The notes below the pieces were generated by a model, which searched no databases, was not told where the DNA came from, and was given only the letters and a program-made list of their open reading frames with translations. A stretch of 43,130 nucleotides of DNA from a virus: IMG/VR virus record IMGVR_UViG_3300010397_000026, positions 1-43,130 of that record; one strand, given 5' to 3'. Numbering within the stretch: the stretch's first letter is position 1; every line of letters starts with the position of its first letter. Of the stretch, positions 23,117 through 29,391 are shown in pieces. Both the position numbers and the translations under genes were made by a program.

Positions 23117-23569
23117 TTAAGGTTTTAAAGTTGTTTTATCAATTGCTTGTCCAGATTCAATGAGTCCGAATAAATCGAAACCGCGTTTTAAGAGGAATAG
23201 AAATTGTTTTTGAGTGAAAGACTGAAATCCATTACCAATCCCAACTTCTGAATAAGAAAAGCTGTCTTGATTATTGCTGGCATATTTAGGATTTACCCAT
23301 TTATAATTAAATGATATTGATTCTGCGTACACATTCTTTTTTAGAATAATTGATTTTAACGGCAGAGAAAAATATATTAAAGCTTCTTCCTCTGTCATAT
23401 CCGATAACGGGCGAAGGATTGGTTTAAATCCAATTACATTGCACCAAATTAAATTAAGTGTCCTAGATGTTAAGTCTATTGTTTCTCCATTATGGTTTTT
23501 GCCTTCACATCCCAAATACAAATGCAGCACATCAACTAATTTAATTTGCATATTCCCAATAGTATCCAT
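23117..23569 (-). CDS. Phage hypothetical protein (GFDLFGLIESGQA family)
   Basis: A 150-aa protein of a Bacteroidetes phage family: KLVDVLHLYLGCE near the start, KPILRPLSDMTEEEALIYF in the middle, FTQKQFLFLLKRGFDLFGLIESGQA at the end. The start at 23569 has an A/G-rich leader; ATG 23551 is possible. Either start overlaps the HNH gene end, consistent with that gene having been inserted just upstream. Confidence 0.7.
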   Translation of the reverse strand: MDTIGNMQIKLVDVLHLYLGCEGKNHNGETIDLTSRTLNLIWCNVIGFKPILRPLSDMTEEEALIYFSLPLKSIILKKNVYAESISFNYKWVNPKYASNNQDSFSYSEVGIGNGFQSFTQKQFLFLLKRGFDLFGLIESGQAIDKTTLKP

Positions 23570-24095
23570 AAGCCTTTTTCTTTTTTTTGGTTAAAACTAA
23601 ATTTATATTTGAATAGTTAAATCCTGTTTTTCTTTGCGCATCCATTCCCGAAAGAAATTTTTCGACTACCTCTCCTTTGTCGTTTATTTGGTTTATGGGT
23701 TTGGATAAATCTTTTCTGTTCTTTGGCATAAATGGCGTTAACCCATTAGCAAAAGCGTGATTTATGTTTTCTTTTAATGTAGCCCACTCTAAATTATTAA
23801 CATAATTATTTTGACAGTCTCCGTCAATATGATTTACTGTTTCTTTGTTTTCTGGATTTGGGATAAACGCTTGAGCAACTAATCTGTGAACCCTAAAATT
23901 CTTACATGAATCATTTTTATATAATGACACATAAAGCCTGTTATCTAAAGCTGTTTTATTTTTTAATTTTCTAGACGGAAGCGTGTAAAATCCGCTGTTT
24001 CTTTTTACTTTTCTAGGATAAGAAAAAACCTCGCCACTTGGTGTTATTTGATATAATCCTTCATAACCCGAAACGTCTTTTAATTCTGTTTTCAT
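23541..24095 (-). CDS. HNH homing endonuclease (NUMOD4-HNH-NUMOD1)
   Basis: A 184-aa protein. The N-terminus is NUMOD4 (KDVSGYEGLYQITPSGEVFSY), the HNH core is FRVHRLVAQAFIPN...VNHIDGDCQNNYVNNLEWAT (H70, H89, D91, N97, N101), and the C-terminal 60 residues are a NUMOD1-type helix-turn-helix (KPINQINDKGEVVEKFLS...AYGYYWEY). Free-standing homing endonucleases of this kind cut related phages that lack the gene. It is probably a selfish element in the early block. Confidence 0.9.
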   Translation of the reverse strand: MKTELKDVSGYEGLYQITPSGEVFSYPRKVKRNSGFYTLPSRKLKNKTALDNRLYVSLYKNDSCKNFRVHRLVAQAFIPNPENKETVNHIDGDCQNNYVNNLEWATLKENINHAFANGLTPFMPKNRKDLSKPINQINDKGEVVEKFLSGMDAQRKTGFNYSNINLVLTKKKKKAYGYYWEYAN

Positions 24096-24097
24096 CC

Positions 24098-24241
24098 CTA
24101 ATTCTTTAAATGATTAATAAAAAACAAATTACATTCTGCTGCAAACTTTAATGAAGCAGGAACCTTTGGCGCTTGTTCAATTAGTGTTATTTTGAATAGA
24201 TCGCCTTTAACTGAGATTATTTGGGTTGTTGTGGTTGTCAT
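24098..24241 (-). CDS. 47-aa hypothetical protein
   Basis: ATG 24241 to TAG 24098. Starts MTTTTTQIISVKGDLFKITL and ends CNLFFINHLKN. ATGA overlap (24238-24241) with the Cys-Ser repeat gene makes it probably real and co-translated. Confidence 0.6.
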   Translation of the reverse strand: MTTTTTQIISVKGDLFKITLIEQAPKVPASLKFAAECNLFFINHLKN

Positions 24242-25203
24242 TGGTTCTGAGTATTAAGTTTTGTTTCTTCTTCGGCACAACGTTTTATATCAGCCATCGC
24301 AACTTCATTTGATTCAAAAAACCTTACAGGGCTTACCCGTATATCAGGGCAAGAACTGTGATATATTTGCATTGCTGCATGAAGTGTGGATGTTTTTGAT
24401 TCTAATTCCCTGCCTGCCTTTCCTGCCAATGTTACTACCCATCCAGCGCGGCAATGTGTGGTTCCGCAATAAGCGCCATTTTCGCCTATCTCTCCTGATT
24501 TATGCCATACGCCCATATCTAATGCGTTAGGTTGGGAAACGGCTTCTAAAACCTTTGTGTGAATATTTTTAATTTTAGGATATTCGTATTTTTCTGTTGA
24601 TTCAATAGGTGAAGCCTGTTTTAAACCAGAGCAATCAGAGCAACGAGAGCAACCAGAGCAACGAGAGCAACGAGAGCAACCAGAGCAATCAGAGCAATCA
24701 GAGCAACCAGAGCAACCAGAGCAATCAGAGCAATCAGAGCAACGAGAGCAACCAGAGCAACCAGAGCAACCAGAGCAACGAGAGCAACTAGAGCAACGAG
24801 AGCAACGAGAGCAACCAGAGCAATCAGAGCAATCAGAGCAACCAGAGCAATCAGAGCAACCAGAGCAATCAGAGCAACGAGAGCAATCAGAGCAACGAGA
24901 GCAACGAGAGCAACCAGAGCAATCAGAGCAACCAGAGCAACCAGAGCAATCAGAGCAACCAGAGCAACCAGAGCAACCAGAGCAATCAGAGCAATCAGAG
25001 CAACCAGAGCAATCAGAGCAACCAGAGCAACGAGAGCAACCAGAGCAATCAGAGCAATCAGAGCAATTCCAGCACCCTTCATTACTTAAATTTTCTTTTT
25101 CAAAATCTGGATTTTGGGCGGCAAAACTTTCGCTTACTCCATTTTCTTCTTTGTTTTCACGACTATAGAAATCGTTAAAGTTTTTGTAAATTTTAGTTAT
25201 CAT
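24238..25203 (-). CDS. Cys-Ser-x tandem-repeat protein with conserved C-terminal domain
   Basis: A 321-aa protein in three parts. Residues 1-46 are polar (MITKIYKNFNDFYSRENKEE...) and end CWN. Residues 47-193 are 49 perfect Cys-Ser-x tripeptides, with x only D, G, R or (once) S. Residues 194-321 are a separate domain with MGVWHKSGEIGENGAYCGTTHCRAGWVV, LHAAMQIYHSS and RFFESNEVAMADI; I have seen this C-terminal domain behind other repeat types in phage and bacterial proteins. A 49-rung cysteine ladder could make a thin beta-solenoid or a metal-binding rod. Function unknown. Confidence 0.85.
   Translation of the reverse strand: MITKIYKNFNDFYSRENKEENGVSESFAAQNPDFEKENLSNEGCWNCSDCSDCSGCSRCSGCSDCSGCSDCSDCSGCSGCSGCSDCSGCSGCSDCSGCSRCSRCSDCSRCSDCSGCSDCSGCSDCSDCSGCSRCSRCSSCSRCSGCSGCSGCSRCSDCSDCSGCSGCSDCSDCSGCSRCSRCSGCSRCSDCSGLKQASPIESTEKYEYPKIKNIHTKVLEAVSQPNALDMGVWHKSGEIGENGAYCGTTHCRAGWVVTLAGKAGRELESKTSTLHAAMQIYHSSCPDIRVSPVRFFESNEVAMADIKRCAEEETKLNTQNQ
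24625..25065 (-). repeat. 49-copy 9-bp coding tandem repeat
   Basis: Unit on the minus strand is TGC TCT NNT. Seven of nine bases never change; the variable codon is GAT, GGT, CGT or AGT, so only its first two bases vary. The order of units is irregular, with blocks such as D-D-G-R-R at units 26-30 and again at 41-45, showing past duplication. All three minus-strand frames are open through the array. Confidence 0.95.
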
Positions 25204-25208
25204 AGTTT

Positions 25209-25412
25209 TTATTTATTTTTCATTAGTTTAATTTCTTCCTGTATTTCCCTGCGAAACTTCGCCGTTTTAGCATCCATTAACATTATATCGCTCTCTCGCT
25301 TAATTTGGCGGTCTGTGAGCGGTTTATTTGTATTTGGCTTGGCAGAATATATCTCGATGAGTTTTTGGTTCATCTGAGAGAGCAATTCGGCGGCTTGGGC
25401 TTGTTGGGTCAT
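25209..25412 (-). CDS. Small helical hypothetical protein
   Basis: A 67-aa charged protein (AAELLSQMNQKLIEIYSAKPN, then IMLMDAKTAKFRREIQEEIKLM), probably two helices. ATGA overlap with the YopX gene upstream. Confidence 0.6.
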   Translation of the reverse strand: MTQQAQAAELLSQMNQKLIEIYSAKPNTNKPLTDRQIKRESDIMLMDAKTAKFRREIQEEIKLMKNK

Positions 25413-25822
25413 TTTAGCAGTTCTGGGTTTTCGTAAATGTTTCCGATAATTTCATATTGCGATAAACGCTCTTCTATAATCATATTTATAGGGAATTTCC
25501 AATCCGTTTTAATAGCCATAAACCAAAAGCCCCCCTTAAAATGTTCGATTTTTCGTAGAGGAGTTGCGCCATCATCAGATATTCGCACAACATCCCCCTC
25601 ATAAATTTCTTTTCCGTTTTTATCCTTTAATCCGGTGAATTCCATTAATTGGCAATCTCTTTTTATGCCATCTTCAAAATCGGTGTATGTTTCATAAAAT
25701 ATAAATGGAGCATGCGCCTTGTTTTCTTCAATAAACCCACTCCATGGCTCCCATAAGAATATATCGTGAACAATTCTTTTGTTTGAAATATCGTAAACCC
25801 TAAACTTTATTTCTCTTTTCAT
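25409..25822 (-). CDS. YopX family protein
   Basis: A 137-aa protein with the YopX pattern: MKREIKFRVYDISNKR at the start, QLMEFTGLKDKNGKEIYEGDVVRI in the middle, YEIIGNIYENPELL at the end. YopX proteins are widespread in phages of Firmicutes and Bacteroidetes and have no defined function. Confidence 0.9.
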   Translation of the reverse strand: MKREIKFRVYDISNKRIVHDIFLWEPWSGFIEENKAHAPFIFYETYTDFEDGIKRDCQLMEFTGLKDKNGKEIYEGDVVRISDDGATPLRKIEHFKGGFWFMAIKTDWKFPINMIIEERLSQYEIIGNIYENPELLK

Positions 25823-25823
25823 T

Positions 25824-26009
25824 TTATTTCTCTGTTATTTTTGTTTCCACTTCATGCGCCCATAGTCTATAAGGAACATCTAAGCTGATTGATTTGAATT
25901 TGTAAAATGTTAAGCCTTCAGATTCGATACCATCATAAATCACATCTACATCTATAAGATTAGAGCTATATGTGTATGTTTTACCAACTCTAAGGCTGTC
26001 TGTTTTCAT
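25824..26009 (-). CDS. Small beta protein, paralogue of the gene at 27987
   Basis: A 61-aa protein. It aligns along its length with the protein at 27987-28172 (shared: L-x-x-G-x-T-Y-x-Y, GL-x-FY-x-F, VPY-x-L, HEV, ITE). One copy is on each side of the early control region, on opposite strands. Function unknown; the fold may be a small SH3-like barrel. Confidence 0.7.
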   Translation of the reverse strand: MKTDSLRVGKTYTYSSNLIDVDVIYDGIESEGLTFYKFKSISLDVPYRLWAHEVETKITEK

Positions 26010-26025
26010 TCGGTGGCTTGTTTGA

Positions 26026-26505
26026 TTAATTACTTTTCATAAATGCTAACCAAATTGTTTTACCATGCTTTCCTGTTACATGGCCGAACAATGGTTTATA
26101 ATCAATACAAGCCAATACTTCGTTTAATTTCACCTGCGATTCATTCCATTTAAAAATAAATGTGCCGCCAGGTTTTAAAACCCTCATCGCTTCATTCGTG
26201 CCTGCCTTTATATCTGTTTTCCAAGAAGGAAGCAAAACCCCATATTTTTGAGCCATCCAAGTATTTTTACCTAATTTATTCATGTGCGGAGGATCCATAA
26301 CGACCATTTGAAAAGTATTGTCTTTAAATGGCATGTTTGTAAAATCCATTACTACATCAGGTTTTATGTGTAATTCCCTGCCGTCGCACAGTGTAAGACT
26401 CTCGGTTCTTATATCTGCAAACAACACATTGGGATTTGATTTGTCAAACCAAAACATTCTGCTACCACAACAAGCATCAAGTATTATTTTATCAGTATTC
26501 ATCAT
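26026..26505 (-). CDS. Class I SAM-dependent methyltransferase-like protein
   Basis: 159 aa from ATG 26505; an earlier ATG at 26526 lies inside the upstream gene. SAM site ILDACCGSRMFWFD (8-21), a following acidic strand (VLFADIR), and motif IV DPPH (71-74) with VVMDPPH. The end has VLKPGGTFIFKWNE. DPPH rather than DPPY and the lack of a target-recognition domain make the substrate uncertain (DNA, RNA or a small molecule). Stop-to-start gap to the upstream gene is one base. Confidence 0.75.
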   Translation of the reverse strand: MMNTDKIILDACCGSRMFWFDKSNPNVLFADIRTESLTLCDGRELHIKPDVVMDFTNMPFKDNTFQMVVMDPPHMNKLGKNTWMAQKYGVLLPSWKTDIKAGTNEAMRVLKPGGTFIFKWNESQVKLNEVLACIDYKPLFGHVTGKHGKTIWLAFMKSN

Positions 26506-26506
26506 T

Positions 26507-26650
26507 TTACTTTTTAAAAAACTCATTAACTTTCTCCAATCTCTTAACAGAGCTTTGAGGACTTGTAGTAAGACCGAATCTTATTGTTTTGGATAGCATC
26601 ACAAACTCGTTGAGGGTTGTGGCCGCTGATTTGTAGGTGGAGGTTTTCAT
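26507..26650 (-). CDS. 47-aa hypothetical protein
   Basis: ATG 26650 to TAA 26507. Starts MKTSTYKSAATTLNEFVMLS and ends VNEFFKK. One base separates it from the methyltransferase start. Its presence explains why the longer methyltransferase start is unlikely. Confidence 0.6.
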   Translation of the reverse strand: MKTSTYKSAATTLNEFVMLSKTIRFGLTTSPQSSVKRLEKVNEFFKK

Positions 26651-26654
26651 AGGG

Positions 26655-26969
26655 TTAAGCAGTTAAGTTTTTTCTAACATCTAACTTTATAAAGCTTTCG
26701 TATTTTTGCTCGAAGTCAATAATTATTTGATGCGCCTTTTTAACATTTGCGCCGGTATGGTTATCCGCATCTTTAATTATTTCGTGCGCTTTTATATAAG
26801 AAGGCCTATCATTTTGGAAAGTGTGAGCCTTTTCAACAAAGTCAACCATTTCAAAATGCGCTTTAACTGGGTCTTCACCCTCTGCTAATTCTATTTCAAT
26901 TCCGATTTTTTCATTAGAAAAGTTGCCGAGGTTAAATACCTTGTGATACTGTAATGTTTTAATTTTCAT
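26655..26969 (-). CDS. Bacteroidetes phage early protein (KVFNLGN family)
   Basis: A 104-aa protein. N-terminus TLQYHKVFNLGNFSNEKIGIEIELAEGEDP is a pattern I know from several Bacteroidetes phages; the rest is helical. Function unknown. Encoded near the start of the leftward transcript. Confidence 0.7.
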   Translation of the reverse strand: MKIKTLQYHKVFNLGNFSNEKIGIEIELAEGEDPVKAHFEMVDFVEKAHTFQNDRPSYIKAHEIIKDADNHTGANVKKAHQIIIDFEQKYESFIKLDVRKNLTA

Positions 26970-26982
26970 GGTTTCTTAGTTT

Positions 26983-27231
26983 TTATGATAATTGTTGCGG
27001 AAATCTTAAGTCTTCCTTTTGTTTTTTCTTAGCTTCCATTAGTGCCTCATGAAATATTTCTACAAATAGCATACATTGCGAGCGCGAAAGCTTTGATTCA
27101 ATCGGAATAGTCATTATAGTTGTCACATCATTTGTTTTCGACTCTATGTGCCAATTTTTATTATCCCGCGTGTATTGGGTATTGCTACATTTATAAGTCG
27201 TACCGTTTAAGGTTAATTCAAATCCTTCCAT
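26983..27231 (-). CDS. Small hypothetical protein
   Basis: An 82-aa protein: beta-rich first half (FELTLNGTTYKCSNTQYTRDNKNWHIES) and a helix at the end (FVEIFHEALMEAKKKQKE). No family recognised. Confidence 0.6.
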   Translation of the reverse strand: MEGFELTLNGTTYKCSNTQYTRDNKNWHIESKTNDVTTIMTIPIESKLSRSQCMLFVEIFHEALMEAKKKQKEDLRFPQQLS

Positions 27232-27279
27232 TTAATTATTATTTAGTAAGTGGTTTGCTTTTGGGTTTATGTTTAAGCT

Positions 27280-27525
27280 TTATTCTGTTCTAAACAATCT
27301 AATACCTTTGCTATCTTTATTTGTAGTACACTTCCATTTTGAGTATTTAGGATTTCTCAAAGTAAAACTTTTAAAGTTGGAATGGATTTGACTTTGAAGA
27401 GACTTTATGTTTTTACCTTTAGCCAATTCAATATAAATACTATCCCCTACTTTCATTTTTTCAAAAGGGTATATTGCACCTTTTCTCTTTAGAGTAACAC
27501 CAGAATCTATTTTAATGTCTTTCAT
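27280..27525 (-). CDS. First leftward early protein (DUF7303-like)
   Basis: 81 aa from ATG 27525 (MKDIKIDSGVTLKRKGAIYPFEKMKVGDSIYI). A longer frame to 27660 would run through the promoter, so I reject it. YPFEKMKVGDS followed by a helix and a basic end (KWKCTTNKDSKGIRLFRTE) resembles the DUF7303 group of small phage proteins, which may bind DNA. About 25 nt downstream of the predicted start of transcription. Confidence 0.7.
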   Translation of the reverse strand: MKDIKIDSGVTLKRKGAIYPFEKMKVGDSIYIELAKGKNIKSLQSQIHSNFKSFTLRNPKYSKWKCTTNKDSKGIRLFRTE

Positions 27526-27535
27526 TTTGTTTGTT

Positions 27536-27685
27536 TTGTTAATAATAATTTCGATACAAACATACGAATAATTTTTTATTGTCAACATAAAGTTGTTAAC
27601 AATAATCAATATCTCAATTAAATCAATGTGTTTAGCTGATAAAAAACCATAAACCAACACGTTATTAACATAGTCGTGTTAATAA
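27536..27685. promoter_or_regulatory. Operator-like half-site cluster
   Basis: Related sites are TTGTTAATAA (27536-27545), the perfect palindrome TTGTTAACAA (27593-27602), and TTATTAACA (27662-27670) facing TGTTAATAA (27677-27685) with 6 nt between. AACACG (27656) / CGTGTT (27675) add a second dyad. The sites flank both early promoters, as operators of a regulator would. Confidence 0.55.
27557..27585 (-). promoter_or_regulatory. Leftward early promoter
   Basis: On the minus strand TTG (27585-27583), 18-nt spacer, TATGTTTG (27564-27557): a close match to the Bacteroidetes -33/-7 consensus. The gene at 27525 follows after a short A-rich leader. Confidence 0.8.
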
Positions 27686-27700
27686 TATATAAATAATATG

Positions 27701-27731
27701 TTGGTAATTACGAAATGTTGTTGTATGTTTG
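27701..27731 (+). promoter_or_regulatory. Rightward early promoter
   Basis: TTG (27701-27703), 20-nt spacer, TATGTTTG (27724-27731). It would drive the operon starting at 27797 with a leader of about 60 nt. Confidence 0.75.
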
Positions 27732-27796
27732 TCCTGTCAAATTAATAAATCGTAGTTCCCGGATAGCAGGGGCAAAAACTAAATACAATAAACAAC

Positions 27797-27982
27797 ATGA
27801 CACTAATCATTATTAAACTAATCATTTCAGCCGTATTGATCGGCGTATCATTTAAGCTTTACACTGACTTTATATTTAGTCGGGGGACGATTATGAAGCC
27901 CAGCGCAGCATTATTGTTATTAGCGCTAACAGCAACAATTTTAGCATTTATAATATATTTTTTATTCACTTATCAATCTTAA
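27797..27982 (+). CDS. Two-segment small membrane protein
   Basis: A 61-aa protein with segments IIIKLIISAVLIGVSF and AALLLLALTATILAFIIYFLF. First gene of the rightward early operon. Possibly a host-membrane modulator; no family recognised. Confidence 0.65.
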   Translation: MTLIIIKLIISAVLIGVSFKLYTDFIFSRGTIMKPSAALLLLALTATILAFIIYFLFTYQS

Positions 27983-27986
27983 AACT

Positions 27987-28172
27987 ATGGAAACATCACA
28001 ATTAGTAATAGGCAACACCTATTCTTACAAAGGAAACGAAGTTATTTACAAAGGCTTTAAACCCGGCGGCCTCAATTTTTATGAATTTGAAGGCGAATAT
28101 GAGGGTCAAAAAGTTCCTTATTCCCTTTTTGAACATGAAGTTAAGGAACAAATAACAGAAATTAAATCATGA
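27987..28172 (+). CDS. Small beta protein, paralogue of the gene at 25824
   Basis: A 61-aa protein aligning with the one at 25824-26009 throughout (TYSYKGNEVIYKGF, GLNFYEFEGE, VPYSLFEHEV, ITE). Its stop overlaps the next ATG (ATGA at 28169-28172). Confidence 0.7.
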   Translation: METSQLVIGNTYSYKGNEVIYKGFKPGGLNFYEFEGEYEGQKVPYSLFEHEVKEQITEIKS

Positions 28173-28264
28173 GTAAAATAATAAAACAGCAGCAAAGAAA
28201 AGAACGATTGCTTAAAATGCTGGTCCTTATTTGTAAAATAGAAGCCAATCTTAATAAACTATGA
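28169..28264 (+). CDS. 31-aa coupled small basic protein
   Basis: MSKIIKQQQRKERLLKMLVL, then ICKIEANLNKL. ATGA overlaps at both ends (28169 and 28261) link it to the neighbours. The last 15 codons resemble a second copy at 29162-29209 after the protease gene. Confidence 0.55.
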   Translation: MSKIIKQQQRKERLLKMLVLICKIEANLNKL

Positions 28265-29160
28265 AAAAAATAATTTTATTCGGATTTTTATTGACCGTTA
28301 CCTTAAGGGGTAACGGTCAATCTTACGCCGATCAACAAGCGCAATTAGCAATTTATAATATTGTATTTAATGGTATAGTTGGTGGGGCAAGTGAAATATT
28401 GAATAATCCTCGACACGTTAAGCTATTAAAAGCGTTTGCACACGGCTTTAGAAATGGTGCCATTGGAGGCGCTGCGATTGTTACAGGCAAATACCTAGAT
28501 GGAATTTATGCGTACCACGAAAGACTAACTAATTGGCCATCACGAATAATTACATCACTCGGAACATCTATTGTATATAATATCGGATTTTCCAATAAGT
28601 TTCTGCAATATTACAATTTTGATGCTTTTGGAATAAGTATGTTGCGCTACGATTTTATAAATAAAAAACTGTGCGCTAAAATAATGCCGGCAGGTTCTGT
28701 CGGAGTTGTAATAACGGCCATTAATTCTGACAAATTTAATTTTCGTCACACCTTACAAACTGGATTTCCATGTTTTACAACAAACACAATTATTTCAAAT
28801 CCTAATGTCGCGTTTGTTTTAGGATCCACACGTATAACCTCTGTAAATATAAATCATGTTACATTGCCGAATGGCACATTTCAAAAACAGGATGACGAAA
28901 ACATTACTCTGGCACACGAAATCGTTCATTGTAATCAATATTTGGAATACACCAATTTAAACAATATTTTTATGTCCAAAATAAAAAGCTATAAAGCCGA
29001 CAAAGGAATGTTTAAATACATTTATATTGATTTTCCTTATTCCGATATGGCTTACGAATTGAATGATTTAATTGTGGGTAAAAACGCGCCTCATTATAAA
29101 AACCTCTTTGAATTTGAAGCCGAATCCTATTCCACAAAACAAAAGGTTGACAGGAATTAA
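28261..29160 (+). CDS. Exported HEIVH metalloprotease-like protein
   Basis: A 299-aa protein. Signal peptide MKKIILFGFLLTVTLRGNGQ (cleavage near 19-20). Residues 30-110 are hydrophobic and Gly-rich. The zincin motif HEIVH is at 219-223 (ITLAHEIVHCNQYLEY), with E286/E288 in FEFEAESY as possible third ligand. It should be a periplasmic or surface metallopeptidase, or an inactive relative. Made early from the rightward operon. Codons for residues 11-20 form a 12-bp perfect inverted repeat. Confidence 0.7.
   Translation: MKKIILFGFLLTVTLRGNGQSYADQQAQLAIYNIVFNGIVGGASEILNNPRHVKLLKAFAHGFRNGAIGGAAIVTGKYLDGIYAYHERLTNWPSRIITSLGTSIVYNIGFSNKFLQYYNFDAFGISMLRYDFINKKLCAKIMPAGSVGVVITAINSDKFNFRHTLQTGFPCFTTNTIISNPNVAFVLGSTRITSVNINHVTLPNGTFQKQDDENITLAHEIVHCNQYLEYTNLNNIFMSKIKSYKADKGMFKYIYIDFPYSDMAYELNDLIVGKNAPHYKNLFEFEAESYSTKQKVDRN
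28291..28320. repeat. 12-bp perfect inverted repeat in signal-peptide codons
   Basis: TTGACCGTTACC (28291-28302), loop TTAAGG, GGTAACGGTCAA (28309-28320). Thirty nt after the ATG. In RNA it is a strong hairpin; in DNA it could be an operator. Confidence 0.9.
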
Positions 29161-29161
29161 A

Positions 29162-29209
29162 ATGTTGTTAATTTTGTGTAAAATCGAAAATAATTTGAAT
29201 AAGTTATAA
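29162..29209 (+). other. Partial repeat of the 28217-28264 coding segment
   Basis: Encodes MLLILCKIENNLNKL, against MLVLICKIEANLNKL at 28217. The frame is open upstream to about 29072 without a good start. It looks like a decayed or relocated copy of the small gene's end, directly before the terminase-operon promoter. Confidence 0.5.
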
Positions 29210-29227
29210 TTTTCGTATATTTGCCTT
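29194..29227 (+). promoter_or_regulatory. Promoter of the packaging operon
   Basis: TTTG (29194-29197), 18-nt spacer, TATATTTG (29216-29223), then 4 nt to ATG 29228. A full -33/-7 match; transcription would start at or beside the ATG, so the message is probably leaderless. Confidence 0.75.
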
Positions 29228-29389
29228 ATGGCAAAGAAAGAAAACAACAAACCAATATCGTATTCGATAAAAATCATTAATCTCGATAAATTTCAGAAGC
29301 AATTAAAGATAGTTACAAAGCTGGCCGATAAGTTAGATTCTGAAATGGCAAAGTTGCGTAAAATAGAAATGGATGTTGAGGTAGAATAA
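29228..29389 (+). CDS. 53-aa first protein of packaging operon
   Basis: ATG 29228 to TAA 29387-29389: MAKKENNKPISYSIKIINLD at the start, then a Lys-rich helix (DKFQKQLKIVTKLADKLDSEMAKLRKIE). Two bp before the terminase small subunit. Small, basic, helical: perhaps a DNA-binding or regulatory protein. Confidence 0.7.
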   Translation: MAKKENNKPISYSIKIINLDKFQKQLKIVTKLADKLDSEMAKLRKIEMDVEVE

Positions 29390-29391
29390 CT

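Noticed and set aside
24625-25065. CRISPR array or tRNA-like repeat cluster
   Set aside because: The units are 9 bp, contiguous and coding, with no spacers of CRISPR length and no cas genes.
24625-25065. Diversity-generating retroelement target
   Set aside because: No reverse transcriptase or template repeat is present, and the variable positions are not adenine-directed.
24621-25082. Second minus-strand frame through the repeat array encoding a long Ala-Leu-Val-Ile hydrophobic repeat, and a plus-strand Asn-Gln-Ser repeat frame
   Set aside because: They are automatic consequences of a 9-bp repeat without stops. The Cys-Ser frame alone continues into non-repetitive, domain-like sequence on both sides.
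27526-27660. N-terminal extension of the 27280 gene to 27660
   Set aside because: It crosses the predicted -33/-7 promoter and operator half-sites, and the extra residues are unlike the rest.
29162-29209. 15-codon ORF as an independent gene
   Set aside because: It is too short, with no start signal. Reported instead as a repeat of the small gene at 28169.
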